Shown: piece by piece, positions 23,011 to 36,000 of the stretch
How positions within the stretch are numbered: the stretch's first letter is position 1
How the letters are laid out: the number at the start of each line of letters is the position of its first letter
Source: Ptiloglossa arizonensis
Lineage: Eukaryota; Arthropoda; Insecta; Hymenoptera; Colletidae
DNA length: 64,000 nucleotides
Assembly: GCF_051014685.1 (NCBI RefSeq)
Contig: NW_027479287.1
Span: forward strand, 99,598-163,597
Direction of reading: 5' to 3'
Translations under genes and position numbers: made by a program
The notes under the pieces: model-generated
The model's input: the letters and a program-made list of their open reading frames with translations, nothing else
Databases searched by the model: none
What the model was told of the DNA's origin: nothing

Positions 23011-26000
23011 GTCAATCCGTTCGCGAGATATGGCAGTTTGGATGCAAGAAACACTTGAGAAACTCGAAATTTTCGCAGTTCTGATGCTCGAAACGAATAA
23101 CTGGAACGGCCTAGGGGAAAACTACACATATCGTTGTAATCGGGCGAGTCTCTACTTTCAGATGCAACAGAAATTTTGCGGATTGGTCAATCCGTTCGCG
23201 AGATATGGCAGTTTGGAGGTAAGAAACGCTTGAGAAACTCAAAATTTTCGCAGTTCTGATGCTCGAAACGAATAGCTGGAACGGCCTAGGGGAAAACTAC
23301 ACATACCGTTGTAATCGGGCGAGTTTCTACTTTCAGATGCAACAGAAATTTTGCGGATCGGTCAATCCGTTCGCGAGATATGGCAGTTTGGATGCAAGAA
23401 ACACTTGAGAAACTCGAAATTTTCGCAGTTCTGATGCTCGAAACGAATAACTGGAACGGCCTAGGGGAAAACTACACATACCGTTGTAATCGGGCGAGTT
23501 TCTACTTTCAGATGCAACAGAAATTTTGCGGATTGGTCGATCCGTTCGCAAGATGCGGCAGTTTGGAAGTAAGAAACGCTTGAGACACTCACAATTTTCG
23601 CAGTTCTGATGCTCGAAACGAATAACTAGAACGGCTTAGGGGAAAACTACACCTACCGTTGTAATCGGGCGAGTTTCTACTTTCAGATGCAACAGAAATT
23701 TTGCGGATTGGTCAATCCGTTCGCGAGATATGGCCGTTTGTATGTAAGAAACGCTTGAGAAACTCACAATTTTCGCAGTTCTGATGCTCGAAACGAATAA
23801 CTGGAACAGCCTAGGGGAAAACTACACATACCGTTTTAATCGGGCGAGTCTCTACTTTCAGGTGCAACAGAAATTTTGCGGATTGGTCAATCCGTTCGCG
23901 AGATATGGCAGTTTGGAGGTAAGAAACGCTTGAGAAACTCACAATTTTCGCAGTTCTGATGCTTTAAACGAATAACTAGAACCGCCTAGGGGAAAAGTGC
24001 GCATACCGTTGTAATCGGGCGAGTTTCTACTTTCAGATGCAACAGAAATTTTGCGGATCGGTCAATCCGTTCGCGAGATATGGCAGTTTGGATGTAAGAA
24101 ACGCTTGAGAAACTCGAAATTTGCGCAGTTCTGATGCTTGAAACGAATAACTAGAACGGCCTAGGGGAAAAGTGGGCATACCGTTGTAATCGGGCGAGTT
24201 TCTACTTTCAGATGCAACAGAAATTTTGCGGATCGGTCAATCCGTTCGCGAGATATGGCAGTTTGGATGTAAGAAACGCTTGAGAAACTCGAAATTTTCG
24301 CAGTTCTGATGCTCGAAACGAATAACTGGAACGGCCTAGGGGAAAACTACACATACCGTTGTAATCGGGCGAGCCTCTACTTTCAGATGCAACAGAAATT
24401 TTGCGGATTGTTTCAATCCGTTCGCGAGATATGGCAGTTTGGAGGTAAGAAACGCTTGGGAAACTCAAAATTTTCGCAGCTCTGATGCTAGAAACGAGTA
24501 ACTAGAACGGCCTAGGGGAAAAGTGCGCATACCGTTGTAATCGGGCGAGTTTCTACTTTCAGAAGCAACAGAAATTTTGCGGATTGGTCAATCCGTTCGC
24601 GAGATATGGCAGTTTGGAGGTAAGAAACGCTTGAGAAACTCAAAATTTTCGCAGTTCTGATGCTCGAAACGAATAACAAGAACGGCCTAGGCGAAAAGTG
24701 CGCATACCGTTGTAATCGGGCGAGTTTCTACTTTCAGAAGCAACAGAAATTTTGCGGATTGAACAATCCGTTCGCGAGATATGGCAGTTTGGAAATAAGA
24801 AACGCTTGAGAAACTCAAAATTTTCGCAGGTCTGATGCTAGAAACGAGTAACTAGAACGGCGTAGGGGAAAAGTGCGCATACCGTTGTAATCGGGCGAGT
24901 TTCTACTTTCAGATGCAACAGAAATTTTGCGGATCGGTCAATCCGTTCGCGAGATATGGCAGTTTGGATGCAAGAAACGCTTGAGAAACTCGAAATTTTC
25001 GCTGTTCTGATGCTCGAAACGAATAACTGGAACGGCCTAGGGGAAAACTACACATACCGTTGTAATCGGGCGAGTCTCTACTTTCAGATGCAACAGAAAC
25101 TTTGCGGATTGGTCAATCCGTTCGCGAGATATGGCAGTTTGGAGGTAAGAAACGCTTGAGAAATTCCAAATTTTCGCAGTTCTGATGCTCGAAACGAATA
25201 ACTGGAACAGCCTAGGGGAAAACTACACATACCGTTTTAATCGGGCGAGTCTCTACTTTCAGATGCAACAGAAATTTTGCGGATTGGTCAAACCGTTCGC
25301 GAGATATGGCAGTTTGGAGGTAAGAAACGCTTGAGAAACTCAAAATGTTCGCAGTTCTGATGCTCGAAATGAATAACTAGAACGGCCTAGGGGAGAAGTA
25401 CGCATACCATTGTAATCGGGCGAGTTTCTACTTTCAGATGCAACAGAAATTTTATGGATTGATCAATCCGTTCGCGAGATATGGCAGATTGGAAATAAGA
25501 AGCGCTTGAGAAACTCAAAATTTTCGCAGTTCTGATGCTAGAAACGAGTAACTAGAACGGCGTAGGGGAAAAGTCCGCATACCTTTGTAATCGGCCGAGA
25601 TTCTACTTTCAGATGCAACAGAAATTTTGCGGATCGGTCAATACGTTCGCGAGATATTGCAGTTTGAAGGTAAGAAACGCTTGAGAAACTCAAAATTTGC
25701 GCAGTTCTGATGCTTGAAACGAATAACTAGAACGGCCTAGGGGAAAAGTGGGCATACCGTTGTAATCGGGCGAGTTTCTACTTTCAGATGCAACAGAAAT
25801 TTTGCGGATCGGTCAATCCGTTCGCGAGATATGGCAGTTTGGATGCAAGAGACGCTTGAGAAACTCGAAATTTTCGCAGTTCTGATGCTCGAAACGAATA
25901 ACTGGAACGGCCTAGGGGAAACTACACATACCGTTGTAATCGGGCGAGTTTCTACTTTCAGATGCAACAGAAATTTTGCGGATTGGTCGATCCGTTCGCA

Positions 26001-26232
26001 AGATGCGGCAGTTTGGAAGTAAGAAACGCTTGAGAAACTCAAAATTTTCGCAGTTCTGATGCTTGAAACGAATAACTAGAACGGCCTAGGGGAAAAGTGG
26101 GCATACCGTTGTAATCGGGCGAGTTTCTACTTTCAGATGCAAGAGAAATTTTGCGGATTGGTCAATCCGTTCGCGAGATATGGCAGTTTGGAGGTAAGAA
26201 ACGCTTGAGAAACTCAAAATTTTCGCAGTTCT
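23011..26232 (+). repeat. Region G1: mixed monomers and first copy of the GATGCTTT-marked unit
   Basis: The GCTTTAAACGAA monomer marker first appears at 23958 and recurs at 26233, a 2275-bp (13-monomer) spacing. The segment from about 24.15 to 25.05 kb aligns with 26.43-27.33 kb. It includes the first 176-bp monomer at 24324-24499 and the GGCGAAAAGTGCGC monomer. Between about 25.1 and 26.2 kb there are private variants (TTTTATGG, GTCCGCAT, GGCCGAG, ATACGTTCG) and a one-base deletion near 25920, the only private indel found right of 15 kb. Confidence 0.78.
24324..24499 (+). repeat. First 176-bp (+1) monomer, founder-type variant
   Basis: Starts at AACTGGAACGG and ends before the AACTAG at 24500, giving 176 bp. 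The extra base makes the dyad CGGATTG-TTT-CAATCCG (arms 24404-24410 and 24414-24420). The arms stay perfect and only the spacer grows from 2 to 3. The same monomer carries GAGCCTC (later GAACCTC), GCTTGGGAAAC and GCAGCTCTG. I count 21 such monomers in the window, all to the right of this point, usually with the full set of linked variants, which indicates a single origin. The third 11-mer copy appears to have lost its copy near 30.4 kb. Confidence 0.92.
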
Positions 26233-29200
26233 GATGCTTTAAACGAATAACTAGAACCGCCTAGGGGAAAAGTGCGCATACCGTTGTAATCGGGCGAGTT
26301 TCTACTTTCAGATGCAACAGAAATTTTGCGGATCGGTCAATCCGTTCGCGAGATATGTCAGTTTGGATGTAAGAAACGCTTGAGAAACTCGAAATTTGCG
26401 CAGTTCTGATGCTTGAAACGAATAACTAGAACGGCCTAGGGGAAAAGTGGGCATACCGTTGTAATCGGGCGAGTTTCTACTTTCAGATGCAACAGAAATT
26501 TTGCGGATCGGTCAATCCGTTCGCGAGATATGGCAGTTTGGATGTAAGAAACGCTTGAGAAACTCGAAATTTTCGCAGTTCTGATGCTCGAAACGAATAA
26601 CTGGAACGGCCTAGGGGAAAACTACACATACCGTTGTAATCGGGCGAGCCTCTACTTTCAGATGCAACAGAAATTTTGCGGATTGTTTCAATCCGTTCGC
26701 GAGATATGGCAGTTTGGAGGTAAGAAACGCTTGGGAAACTCAAAATTTTCGCAGCTCTGATGCTAGAAACGAGTAACTAGAACGGCCTAGGGGAAAAGTG
26801 CGCATACCGTTGTAATCGGGCGAGTTTCTACTTTCAGAAGCAACAGAAATTTTGCGGATTGGTCAATCCGTTCGCGAGATATGGCAGTTTGGAGGTAAGA
26901 AACGCTTGAGAAACTCAAAATTTTCGCAGTTCTGATGCTCGAAACGAATAACTAGAACGGCCTAGGCGAAAAGTGCGCATACCGTTGTAATCGGGCGAGT
27001 TTCTACTTTCAGAAGCAACAGAAATTTTGCGGATTGATCAATCCGTTCGCGAGATATGGCAGTTTGGAAATAAGAAACGCTAGAGAAACTCAAAATTTTC
27101 GCAGTTCTGATGCTAGAAACGAGTAACTAGAACGGCGTAGGGGAAAAGTGCGCATACCGTTGTAATCGGGCGAGTTTCTACTTTCAGATGCAACAGAAAT
27201 TTTGCGGATCGGTCAATCCGTTCGCGAGATATGGCAGTTTGGATGCAAGAAACGCTTGAGAAACTCGAAATTTTCGCAGTTCTGATGCTCGAAACGAATA
27301 ACTGGAACGGCTTAGGGGAAAACTACGCCTACCGTTGTAATCGGGCGAGTTTCTACTTTCAGATGCAACAGAAATTTTGCGGATTGGTCAATCCGTTCGC
27401 GAGATATGGCAGTTTGGAGGTAAGAAACGCTTGAGAAACTCAAAATTTTCGCAGTTCTGATGATCGAAACGAATAACTGGAACGGCCTAGGGGAAAACTA
27501 CACATACCGTTGTAATCGGGCGAGTTTCTACTTTCAGATGCAACAGAAATTTTGCGGATTGGTCGATCCGTTCGCAAGATGCGGCAGTTTGGAAGTAAGA
27601 AACGCTTGAGAAACTCAAAATTTTCGCAGTTCTGATGATCGAAACGAATAACTAGAACGGCTTAGGGGAAAACTACACCTACCGTTGTAATCGGGCGAGT
27701 TTCTACTTTCAGATGCAACAGAAATTTTGCGGATCGGTCAATCCGTTCGCGAGATATGGCAGTTTGGATGCAAGAAACGCTTGAGAAACTCGAAATTTTC
27801 GCAGTTCTGATGCTCGAAACGAATAACTGGAACGGCCTAGGGGAAAACTACACATACCGTTGTAATCGGGCGAGTTTCTACTTTCAGATGCAACAGAAAT
27901 TTTGCGGATTGGTCGATCCGTTCGCAAGATGCGGCAGTTTGGAAGTAAGAAACGCTTGAGAAACTCAAAATTTTCGCAGTTCTGATGATCGAAACGAATA
28001 ACTAGAACGGCTTAGGGGAAAACTACACCTACCGTTGTAATCGGGCGAGTTTCTACTTTCAGATGCAACAGAAATTTTGCGGATTGGTCAATCCGTTCGC
28101 GAGATATGGCAGTTTGGAGGTAAGAAACGCTTGAGAAACTCAAAATTTTCGCAGTTCTGATGCTTTAAACGAATAACTAGAACCGCCTAGGGGAAAAGTG
28201 CGCATACCGTTGTAATCGGGCGAGTTTCTACTTTCAGATGCAACAGAAATTTTGCGGATCGGTCAATCCGTTCGCGAGATATGGCAGTTTGGATGTAAGA
28301 AACGCTTGAGAAACTCGAAATTTGCGCAGTTCTGATGCTTGAAACGAATAACTAGAACGGCCTAGGGGAAAAGTGGGCATACCGTTGTAATCGGGCGAGT
28401 TTCTACTTTCAGATGCAACAGAAATTTTGCGGATCGGTCAATCCGTTCGCGAGATATGGCAGTTTGGATGTAAGAAACGCTTGAGAAACTCGAAATTTTC
28501 GCAGTTCTGATGCTCGAAACGAATAACTGGAACGGCCTAGGGGAAAACTACACATACCGTTGTAATCGGGCGAGCCTCTACTTTCAGATGCAACAGAAAT
28601 TTTGCGGATTGTTTCAATCCGTTCGCGAGATATGGCAGTTTGGAGGTAAGAAACGCTTGGGAAACTCAAAATTTTCGCAGCTCTGATGCTAGAAACGAGT
28701 AACTAGAACGGCCTAGGGGAAAAGTGCGCATACCGTTGTAATCGGGCGAGTTTCTACTTTCAGAAGCAACAGAAATTTTGCGGATTGGTCAATCCGTTCG
28801 CGAGATATGGCAGTTTGGAGGTAAGAAACGCTTGAGAAACTCAAAATTTTCGCAGTTCTGATGCTCGAAACGAATAACTAGAACGGCCTAGGCGAAAAGT
28901 GCGCATACCGTTGTAATCGGGCGAGTTTCTACTTTCAGAAGCAACAGAAATTTTGCGGATTGATCAATCCGTTCGCGAGATATGGCAGTTTGGAAATAAG
29001 AAACGCTAGAGAAACTCAAAATTTTCGCAGTTCTGATGCTAGAAACGAGTAACTAGAACGGCGTAGGGGAAAAGTGCGCATACCGTTGTAATCGGGCGAG
29101 TTTCTACTTTCAGATGCAACAGAAATTTTGCGGATCGGTCAATCCGTTCGCGAGATATGGCAGTTTGGATGCAAGAAACGCTTGAGAAACTCGAAATTTT

Positions 29201-30084
29201 CGCAGTTCTGATGCTCGAAACGAATAACTGGAACGGCTTAGGGGAAAACTACGCCTACCGTTGTAATCGGGCGAGTTTCTACTTTCAGATGCAACAGAAA
29301 TTTTGCGGATTGGTCAATCCGTTCGCGAGATATGGCAGTTTGGAGGTAAGAAACGCTTGAGAAACTCGAAATTTTCGCAGTTCTGATGCTCGAAACGAAT
29401 AACTGGAACGGCCTAGGGGAAAACTACACATACCGTTGTAATCGGGCGAGTTTCTACTTTCAGATGCAACAGAAATTTTGCGGATTGGTCGATCCGTTCG
29501 CAAGATGCGGCAGTTTGGAAGTAAGAAACGCTTGAGAAACTCAAAATTTTCGCAGTTCTGATGATCGAAACGAATAACTAGAACGGCTTAGGGGAAAACT
29601 ACACCTACCGTTGTAATCGGGCGAGTTTCTACTTTCAGATGCAACAGAAATTTTGCGGATCGGTCAATCCGTTCGCGAGATATGGCAGTTTGGATGCAAG
29701 AAACGCTTGAGAAACTCGAAATTTTCGCAGTTCTGATGCTCGAAACGAATAACTGGAACGGCCTAGGGGAAAACTACACATACCGTTGTAATCGGGCGAG
29801 TTTCTACTTTCAGATGCAACAGAAATTTTGCGGATTGGTCGATCCGTTCGCAAGATGCGGCAGTTTGGAAGTAAGAAACGCTTGAGAAACTCAAAATTTT
29901 CGCAGTTCTGATGATCGAAACGAATAACTAGAACGGCTTAGGGGAAAACTACACCTACCGTTGTAATCGGGCGAGTTTCTACTTTCAGATGCAACAGAAA
30001 TTTTGCGGATTGGTCAATCCGTTCGCGAGATATGGCAGTTTGGAGGTAAGAAACGCTTGAGAAACTCAAAATTTTCGCAGTTCT
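26233..30084 (+). repeat. Region G2: 11-monomer HOR, two full copies (1926 bp each)
   Basis: The marker GATGCTTTAAAC lies at 26233, 28159 and 30085, with spacing exactly 1926 bp (10 x 175 + 176). Each unit contains one +1 monomer and a GGCGAAAAGTGCGC monomer. It also has GATGCAAG/GGCTTAGGGG monomers and the TTCGCAAGATGCGG monomer. Copies are close but not identical; for example the second carries CTCGAAATT where the first has CTCAAAATT near 29366. Confidence 0.88.
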
Positions 30085-33000
30085 GATGCTTTAAACGAAT
30101 AACTAGAACCGCCTAGGGGAAAAGTGCGCATACCGTTGTAATCGGGCGAGTTTCTACTTTCAGATGCAACAGAAATTTTGCGGATCGGTCAATCCGTTCG
30201 CGAGATATGGCAGTTTGGATGTAAGAAACACTTGAGAAACTCGAAATTTGCGCAGTTCTGATGCTTGAAACGAATAACTAGAACGGCCTAGGGGAAAAGT
30301 GGGCATACCGTTGTAATCGGGCGAGTTTCTACTTTCAGATGCAACAGAAATTTTGCGGATCGGTCAATCCGTTCGCGAGATATGGCAGTTTGGATGTAAG
30401 AAACGCTTGGGAAACTCAAAATTTTCGCAGCTCTGATGCTAGAAACGAGTAACTAGAACGGCCTAGGGGAAAAGTGCGCATACCGTTGTAATCGGGCGAG
30501 TTTCTACTTTCAGAAGCAACAGAAATTTTGCGGATTGGTCAATCCGTTCGCGAGATATGGCAGTTTGGAGGTAAGAAACGCTTGAGAAACTCAAAATTTT
30601 CGCAGTTCTGATGCTCGAAACGAATAACTAGAACGGCCTAGGCGAAAAGTGCGCATACCGTTGTAATCGGGCGAGTTTCTACTTTCAGAAGCAACAGAAA
30701 TTTTGCGGAATGATCAATCCGTTCGCGAGATATGGCAGTTTGGAAATAAGAAACGCTTGAGAAACTCAAAATTTTCGCAGTTCTGATGCTAGAAACGAGT
30801 AACTAGAACGGCGTAGGGGAAAAGTGCGCATACCGTTGTAATCGGGCGAGTTTCTACTTTCAGATGCAACAGAAATTTTGCGGATCGGTCAATCCGTTCG
30901 CGAGATATGGCAGTTTGGATGCAAGAAACGCTTGAGAAACTCGAAATTTTCGCAGTTCTGATGCTCGAAACGAATAACTGGAACGGCCTAGGGGAAAACT
31001 ACACATACCGTTGTAATCGGGCGAGCCTCTACTTTCAGATGCAACAGAAATTTTGCGGATTGTTTCAATCCGTTCGCGAGATATGGCAGTTTGGAGGTAA
31101 GAAACGCTTGGGAAACTCAAAATTTTCGCAGCTCTGATGCTAGAAACGAGTAACTAGAACGGCCTAGGGGAAAAGTGCGCATACCGTTGTAATCGGGCGA
31201 GTTTCTACTTTCAGAAGCAACAGAAATTTTGCGGATTGGTCAATCCGTTCGCGAGATATGGCAGTTTGGAGGTAAGAAACGCTTGAGAAACTCAAAATTT
31301 TCGCAGTTCTGATGCTCGAAACGAATAACTAGAACGGCCTAGGCGAAAAGTGCGCATACCGTTGTAATCGGGCGAGTTTCTACTTTCAGAAGCAACAGAA
31401 ATTTTGCGGATTGATCAATCCGTTCGCGAGATATGGCAGTTTGGAAATAAGAAACGCTTGAGAAACTCGAAATTTGCGCAGTTCTGATGCTTGAAACGAA
31501 TAACTAGAACGGCCTAGGGGAAAAGTGGGCATACCGTTGTAATCGGGCGAGTTTCTACTTTCAGATGCAACAGAAATTTTGCGGATCGGTCAATCCGTTC
31601 GCGAGATATGGCAGTTTGGATGTAAGAAACGCTTGAGAAGCTCGAAATTTTCGCAGTTCTGATGCTCGAAACGAATAACTGGAACGGCCTAGGGGAAAAC
31701 TACACATACCGTTGTAATCGGGCGAGCCTCTACTTTCAGATGCAACAGAAATTTTGCGGATTGTTTCAATCCGTTCGCGAGATATGGCAGTTTGGAGGTA
31801 AGAAACGCTTGGGAAACTCAAAATTTTCGCAGCTCTGATGCTAGAAACGAGTAACTAGAACGGCCTAGGGGAAAAGTGCGCATACCGTTGTAATCGGGCG
31901 AGTTTCTACTTTCAGAAGCAACAGAAATTTTGCGGATTGGTCAATCCGTTCGCGAGATATGGCAGTTTGGAGGTAAGAAACGCTTGAGAAACTCAAAATT
32001 TTCGCAGTTCTGATGCTCGAAACGAATAACTAGAACGGCCTAGGAGAAAAGTGCGTATACCGTGATAATCGGGCGAGTTTCTACTTTTAGAAGCAACAGA
32101 AATTTTGCGGATTGATCAATCCGTTCGCGAGATATGGCAGTTTGGAAATAAGAAACGCTTGAGAAACTCAAAATTTTCGCAGTTCTGATGCTAGAAACGA
32201 GTAACTAGAACGGCGTAGGGGAAAAGTGCGCATACCGTTGTAATCGGGCGAGTTTCTACTTTCAGATGCAACAGAAATTTTGCGGATCGGTCAATCCGTT
32301 CGCGAGATATGGCAGTTTGGATGCAAGAAACGCTTGAGAAACTCGAAATTTTCGCAGTTCTGATGCTCGAAACGAATAACTGGAACAGCCTAGGGGAAAA
32401 CTACACATACCGTTTTAATCGGGCGAGTCTCTACTTTCAGATGCAACAGAAATTTTGCGGATTGGTCAATCCGTTCGCGAGATATGGCAGTTTGGATGCA
32501 AGAAACGCTTGAGAAACTCGAAATTTTCGCAGTTCTGATGCTCGAAACGAATAACTGGAACGGCCTAGGGGAAAACTACACATACCGTTGTAATCGGGCG
32601 AGTCTCTACTTTCAGATGCAACAGAAATTTTGCGGATTGGTCAATCCGTTCGCGAGATATGGCCGTTTGTATGTAAGAAACGCTTGAGAAACTCAAAATT
32701 TTCGCAGTTCTGATGCTCGAAACGAATAACTAGAACGGCCCAGGGGAAAAGTGCGCATACCGTTGTAATCGGGCGAGTTTCTACTTTCAGAAGCAACAGA
32801 AATTTTGCGGATTGATCAATCCGTTCGCGAGATATGGCAGTTTGGAAATAAGAAACGCTTGAGAAACTCAAAATTTTCGCAGTTCTGATGCTAGAAACGA
32901 GTAACTAGAACGGCGTAGGGGAAAAGTGCGCATACCGTTGTAATCGGGCGAGTTTCTACTTTCAGATGCAACAGAAATTTTGCGGATCGGTCAATCCGTT

Positions 33001-36000
33001 CGCGAGATATGGCAGTTTGGATGCAAGAAACGCTTGAGAAACTCGAAATTTTCGCATTTCTGATGCTCGAAACGAATAACTGGAACGGCCTAGGGGAAAA
33101 CTACACATACCGTTGTAATCGGGCGAGTCTCTACTTTCAGATGCAACAGAAATTTTGCGGATTTGTCAATCCGTTCGCGAGATATGGCCGTTTGTATGTA
33201 AGAAACGCATGAGAAACTCAAAATTTTCGCAGTTCTGATGCTCGAAACGAATAACTAGAACGGCCTAGGGGAGAAGTACGCATACCGTTGTAATCGGGCG
33301 AGTTTCTACTTTCAGATGCAACAGAAATTTTGCGGATTGGTCAATCCGTTCGCGAGATATGGCAGTTTGGAGGTAAGAAACGCTTGAGAAACTCAAAATT
33401 TTCGCAGTTCTGATGCTCGAAACGAATAACTAGAACGGCCTAGGCGAAAAGTGCGCATACCGTTGTAATCGGGCGAGTTTCTACTTTCAGAAGCAACAGA
33501 AATTTTGCGGATTGATCAATCCGTTCGCGAGATATGGCAGTTTGGAAATAAGAAACGCTTGAGAAACTCAAAATTTTCGCAGTTCTGATGCTCGAAACGA
33601 GTAACTAGAACGGCCTAGGGGAAAAGTACGCATACCGTTGTAATCGGGCGAGTTTCTACTTTCACAAGCAACAGAAATTTTGCGGATTGGTCAATCCGTT
33701 CGCGAGATATGGCCGTTTGTATGTAAGAAACGCTTGAGAAACTCAAAATTTTCGCAGTTCTGATGCTCGAAACGAATAACTAGAACGGCCTAGTGGAAAA
33801 GTCCGCATACCGTTGTAATCGGGCGAGTTTCTACTTTCAGAAGCAACAGAAATTTTGCGGATTGGTCAATCCGTTCGCGAGATATGGCAGTTTGAAGGTA
33901 AGAAACGCTTGAGAAACTCAAAATTTTCGCAGTTCTGATGCTCGAAACGAATAACTAGAACGGCCTAGGGGAAAAGTGGGCATACCGTTGTAATCGGGCG
34001 AGTTTCTACTTTCAGATGCAACAGAAATTTTGCGGATCGGTCAATCCGTTCGCGAGATATGGCAGTTTGGATGCAAGAAACGCTTGAGAAACTCGAAATT
34101 TTCGCAGTTCTGATGCTCGAAACGAATAACTGGAACGGCCTAGGGGAAAACTACACATACCGTTGTAATCGGGCGAGTTTCTACTTTCAGATGCAACAGA
34201 AATTTTGCGGATTGGTCGATCCGTTCGCAAGATGCGGCAGTTTGGAAGTAAGAAACGCTTGAGAAACTCAAAATTTTCGCAGTTCTGATGATCGAAACGA
34301 ATAACTAGAACGGCTTAGGGGAAAACTACACCTACCGTTGTAATCGGGCGAGTATCTACTTTCAGATGCAACAGAAATTTTGCGGATTGGTCAATCCGTT
34401 CGCGAGATATGGCAGTTTGGAGGTAAGAAACGCTTGAGAAACTCAAAATTTTCGCAGTTCTGATGATCGAAACGAATAACTGGAACGGCCTAGGGGAAAA
34501 CTACACATACCGTTGTAATCGGGCGAGTCTCTACTTTCAGATGCAACAGAAATTTTGCGGATTGGTCGATCCGTTCGCAAGATGCGGCAGTTTGGAAGTA
34601 AGAAACGCTTGAGAAACTCAAAATTTTCGCAGTTCTGATGATCGAAACGAATAACTAGAACGGCTTAGGGGAAAACTACACCTACCGTTGTAATCGGGCG
34701 AGTTTCTACTTTCAGATGCAACAGAAATTTTGCGGATCGGTCAATCCGTTCGCGAGATATGGCAGTTTGGATGCAAGAAACGCTTGAGAAACTCGAAATT
34801 TTCGCAGTTCTGATGCTCGAAACGAATAACTGGAACGGCCTAGGGGAAAACTACACATACCGTTGTAATCGGGCGAGTTTCTACTTTCAGATGCAACAGA
34901 AATTTTGCGGATTGGTCGATCCGTTCGCAAGATGCGGCAGTTTGGAAGTAAGAAACGCTTGAGAAACTCAAAATTTTCGCAGTTCTGATGATCGAAACGA
35001 ATAACTAGAACGGCTTAGGGGAAAACTACACCTACCGTTGTAATCGGGCGAGTTTCTACTTTCAGATGCAACAGAAATTTTGCGGATTGGTCAATCCGTT
35101 CGCGAGATATGGCAGTTTGGAGGTAAGAAACGCTTGAGAAACTCAAAATTTTCGCAGTTCTGATGCTTTAAACGAATAACTAGAACCGCCTAGGGGAAAA
35201 GTGCGCATACCGTTGTAATCGGGCGAGTTTCTACTTTCAGATGCAACAGAAATTTTGCGGATCGGGCAATCCGTTCGCGAGATATGGCAGTTTGGATGTA
35301 AGAAACGCTTGAGAAGCTCGAAATTTTCGCAGTTCTGATGCTCGAAACGAATAACTGGAACGGCCTAGGGGAAAACTACACATACCGTTGTAATCGGGCG
35401 AGCCTCTACTTTCAGATGCAACAGAAATTTTGCGGATTGTTTCAATCCGTTCGCGAGATATGGCAGTTTGGAGGTAAGAAACGCTTGGGAAACTCAAAAT
35501 TTTCGCAGCTCTGATGCTAGAAACGAGTAACTAGAACGGCCTAGGGGAAAAGTGCGCATACCGTTGTAATCGGGCGAGTTTCTACTTTCAGAAGCAACAG
35601 AAATTTTGCGGATTGGTCAATCCGTTCGCGAGATATGGCAGTTTGGAGGTAAGAAACGCTTGAGAAACTCAAAATTTTCGCAGTTCTGATGCTCGAAACG
35701 AATAACTAGAACGGCCTAGGCGAAAAGTGCGCATACCGTTGTAATCGGGCGAGTTTCTACTTTCAGAAGCAACAGAAATTTTGCGGATTGATCAATCCGT
35801 TCGCGAGATATGGCAGTTTGGAAATAAGAAACGCTTGAGAAACTCAAAATTTTCGCAGTTCTGATGCTAGAAACGAGTAACTAGAACGGCGTAGGGGAAA
35901 AGTGCGCATACCGTTGTAATCGGGCGAGTTTCTACTTTCAGATGCAACAGAAATTTTGCGGATCGGTCAATCCGTTCGCGAGATATGGCAGTTTGGATGC

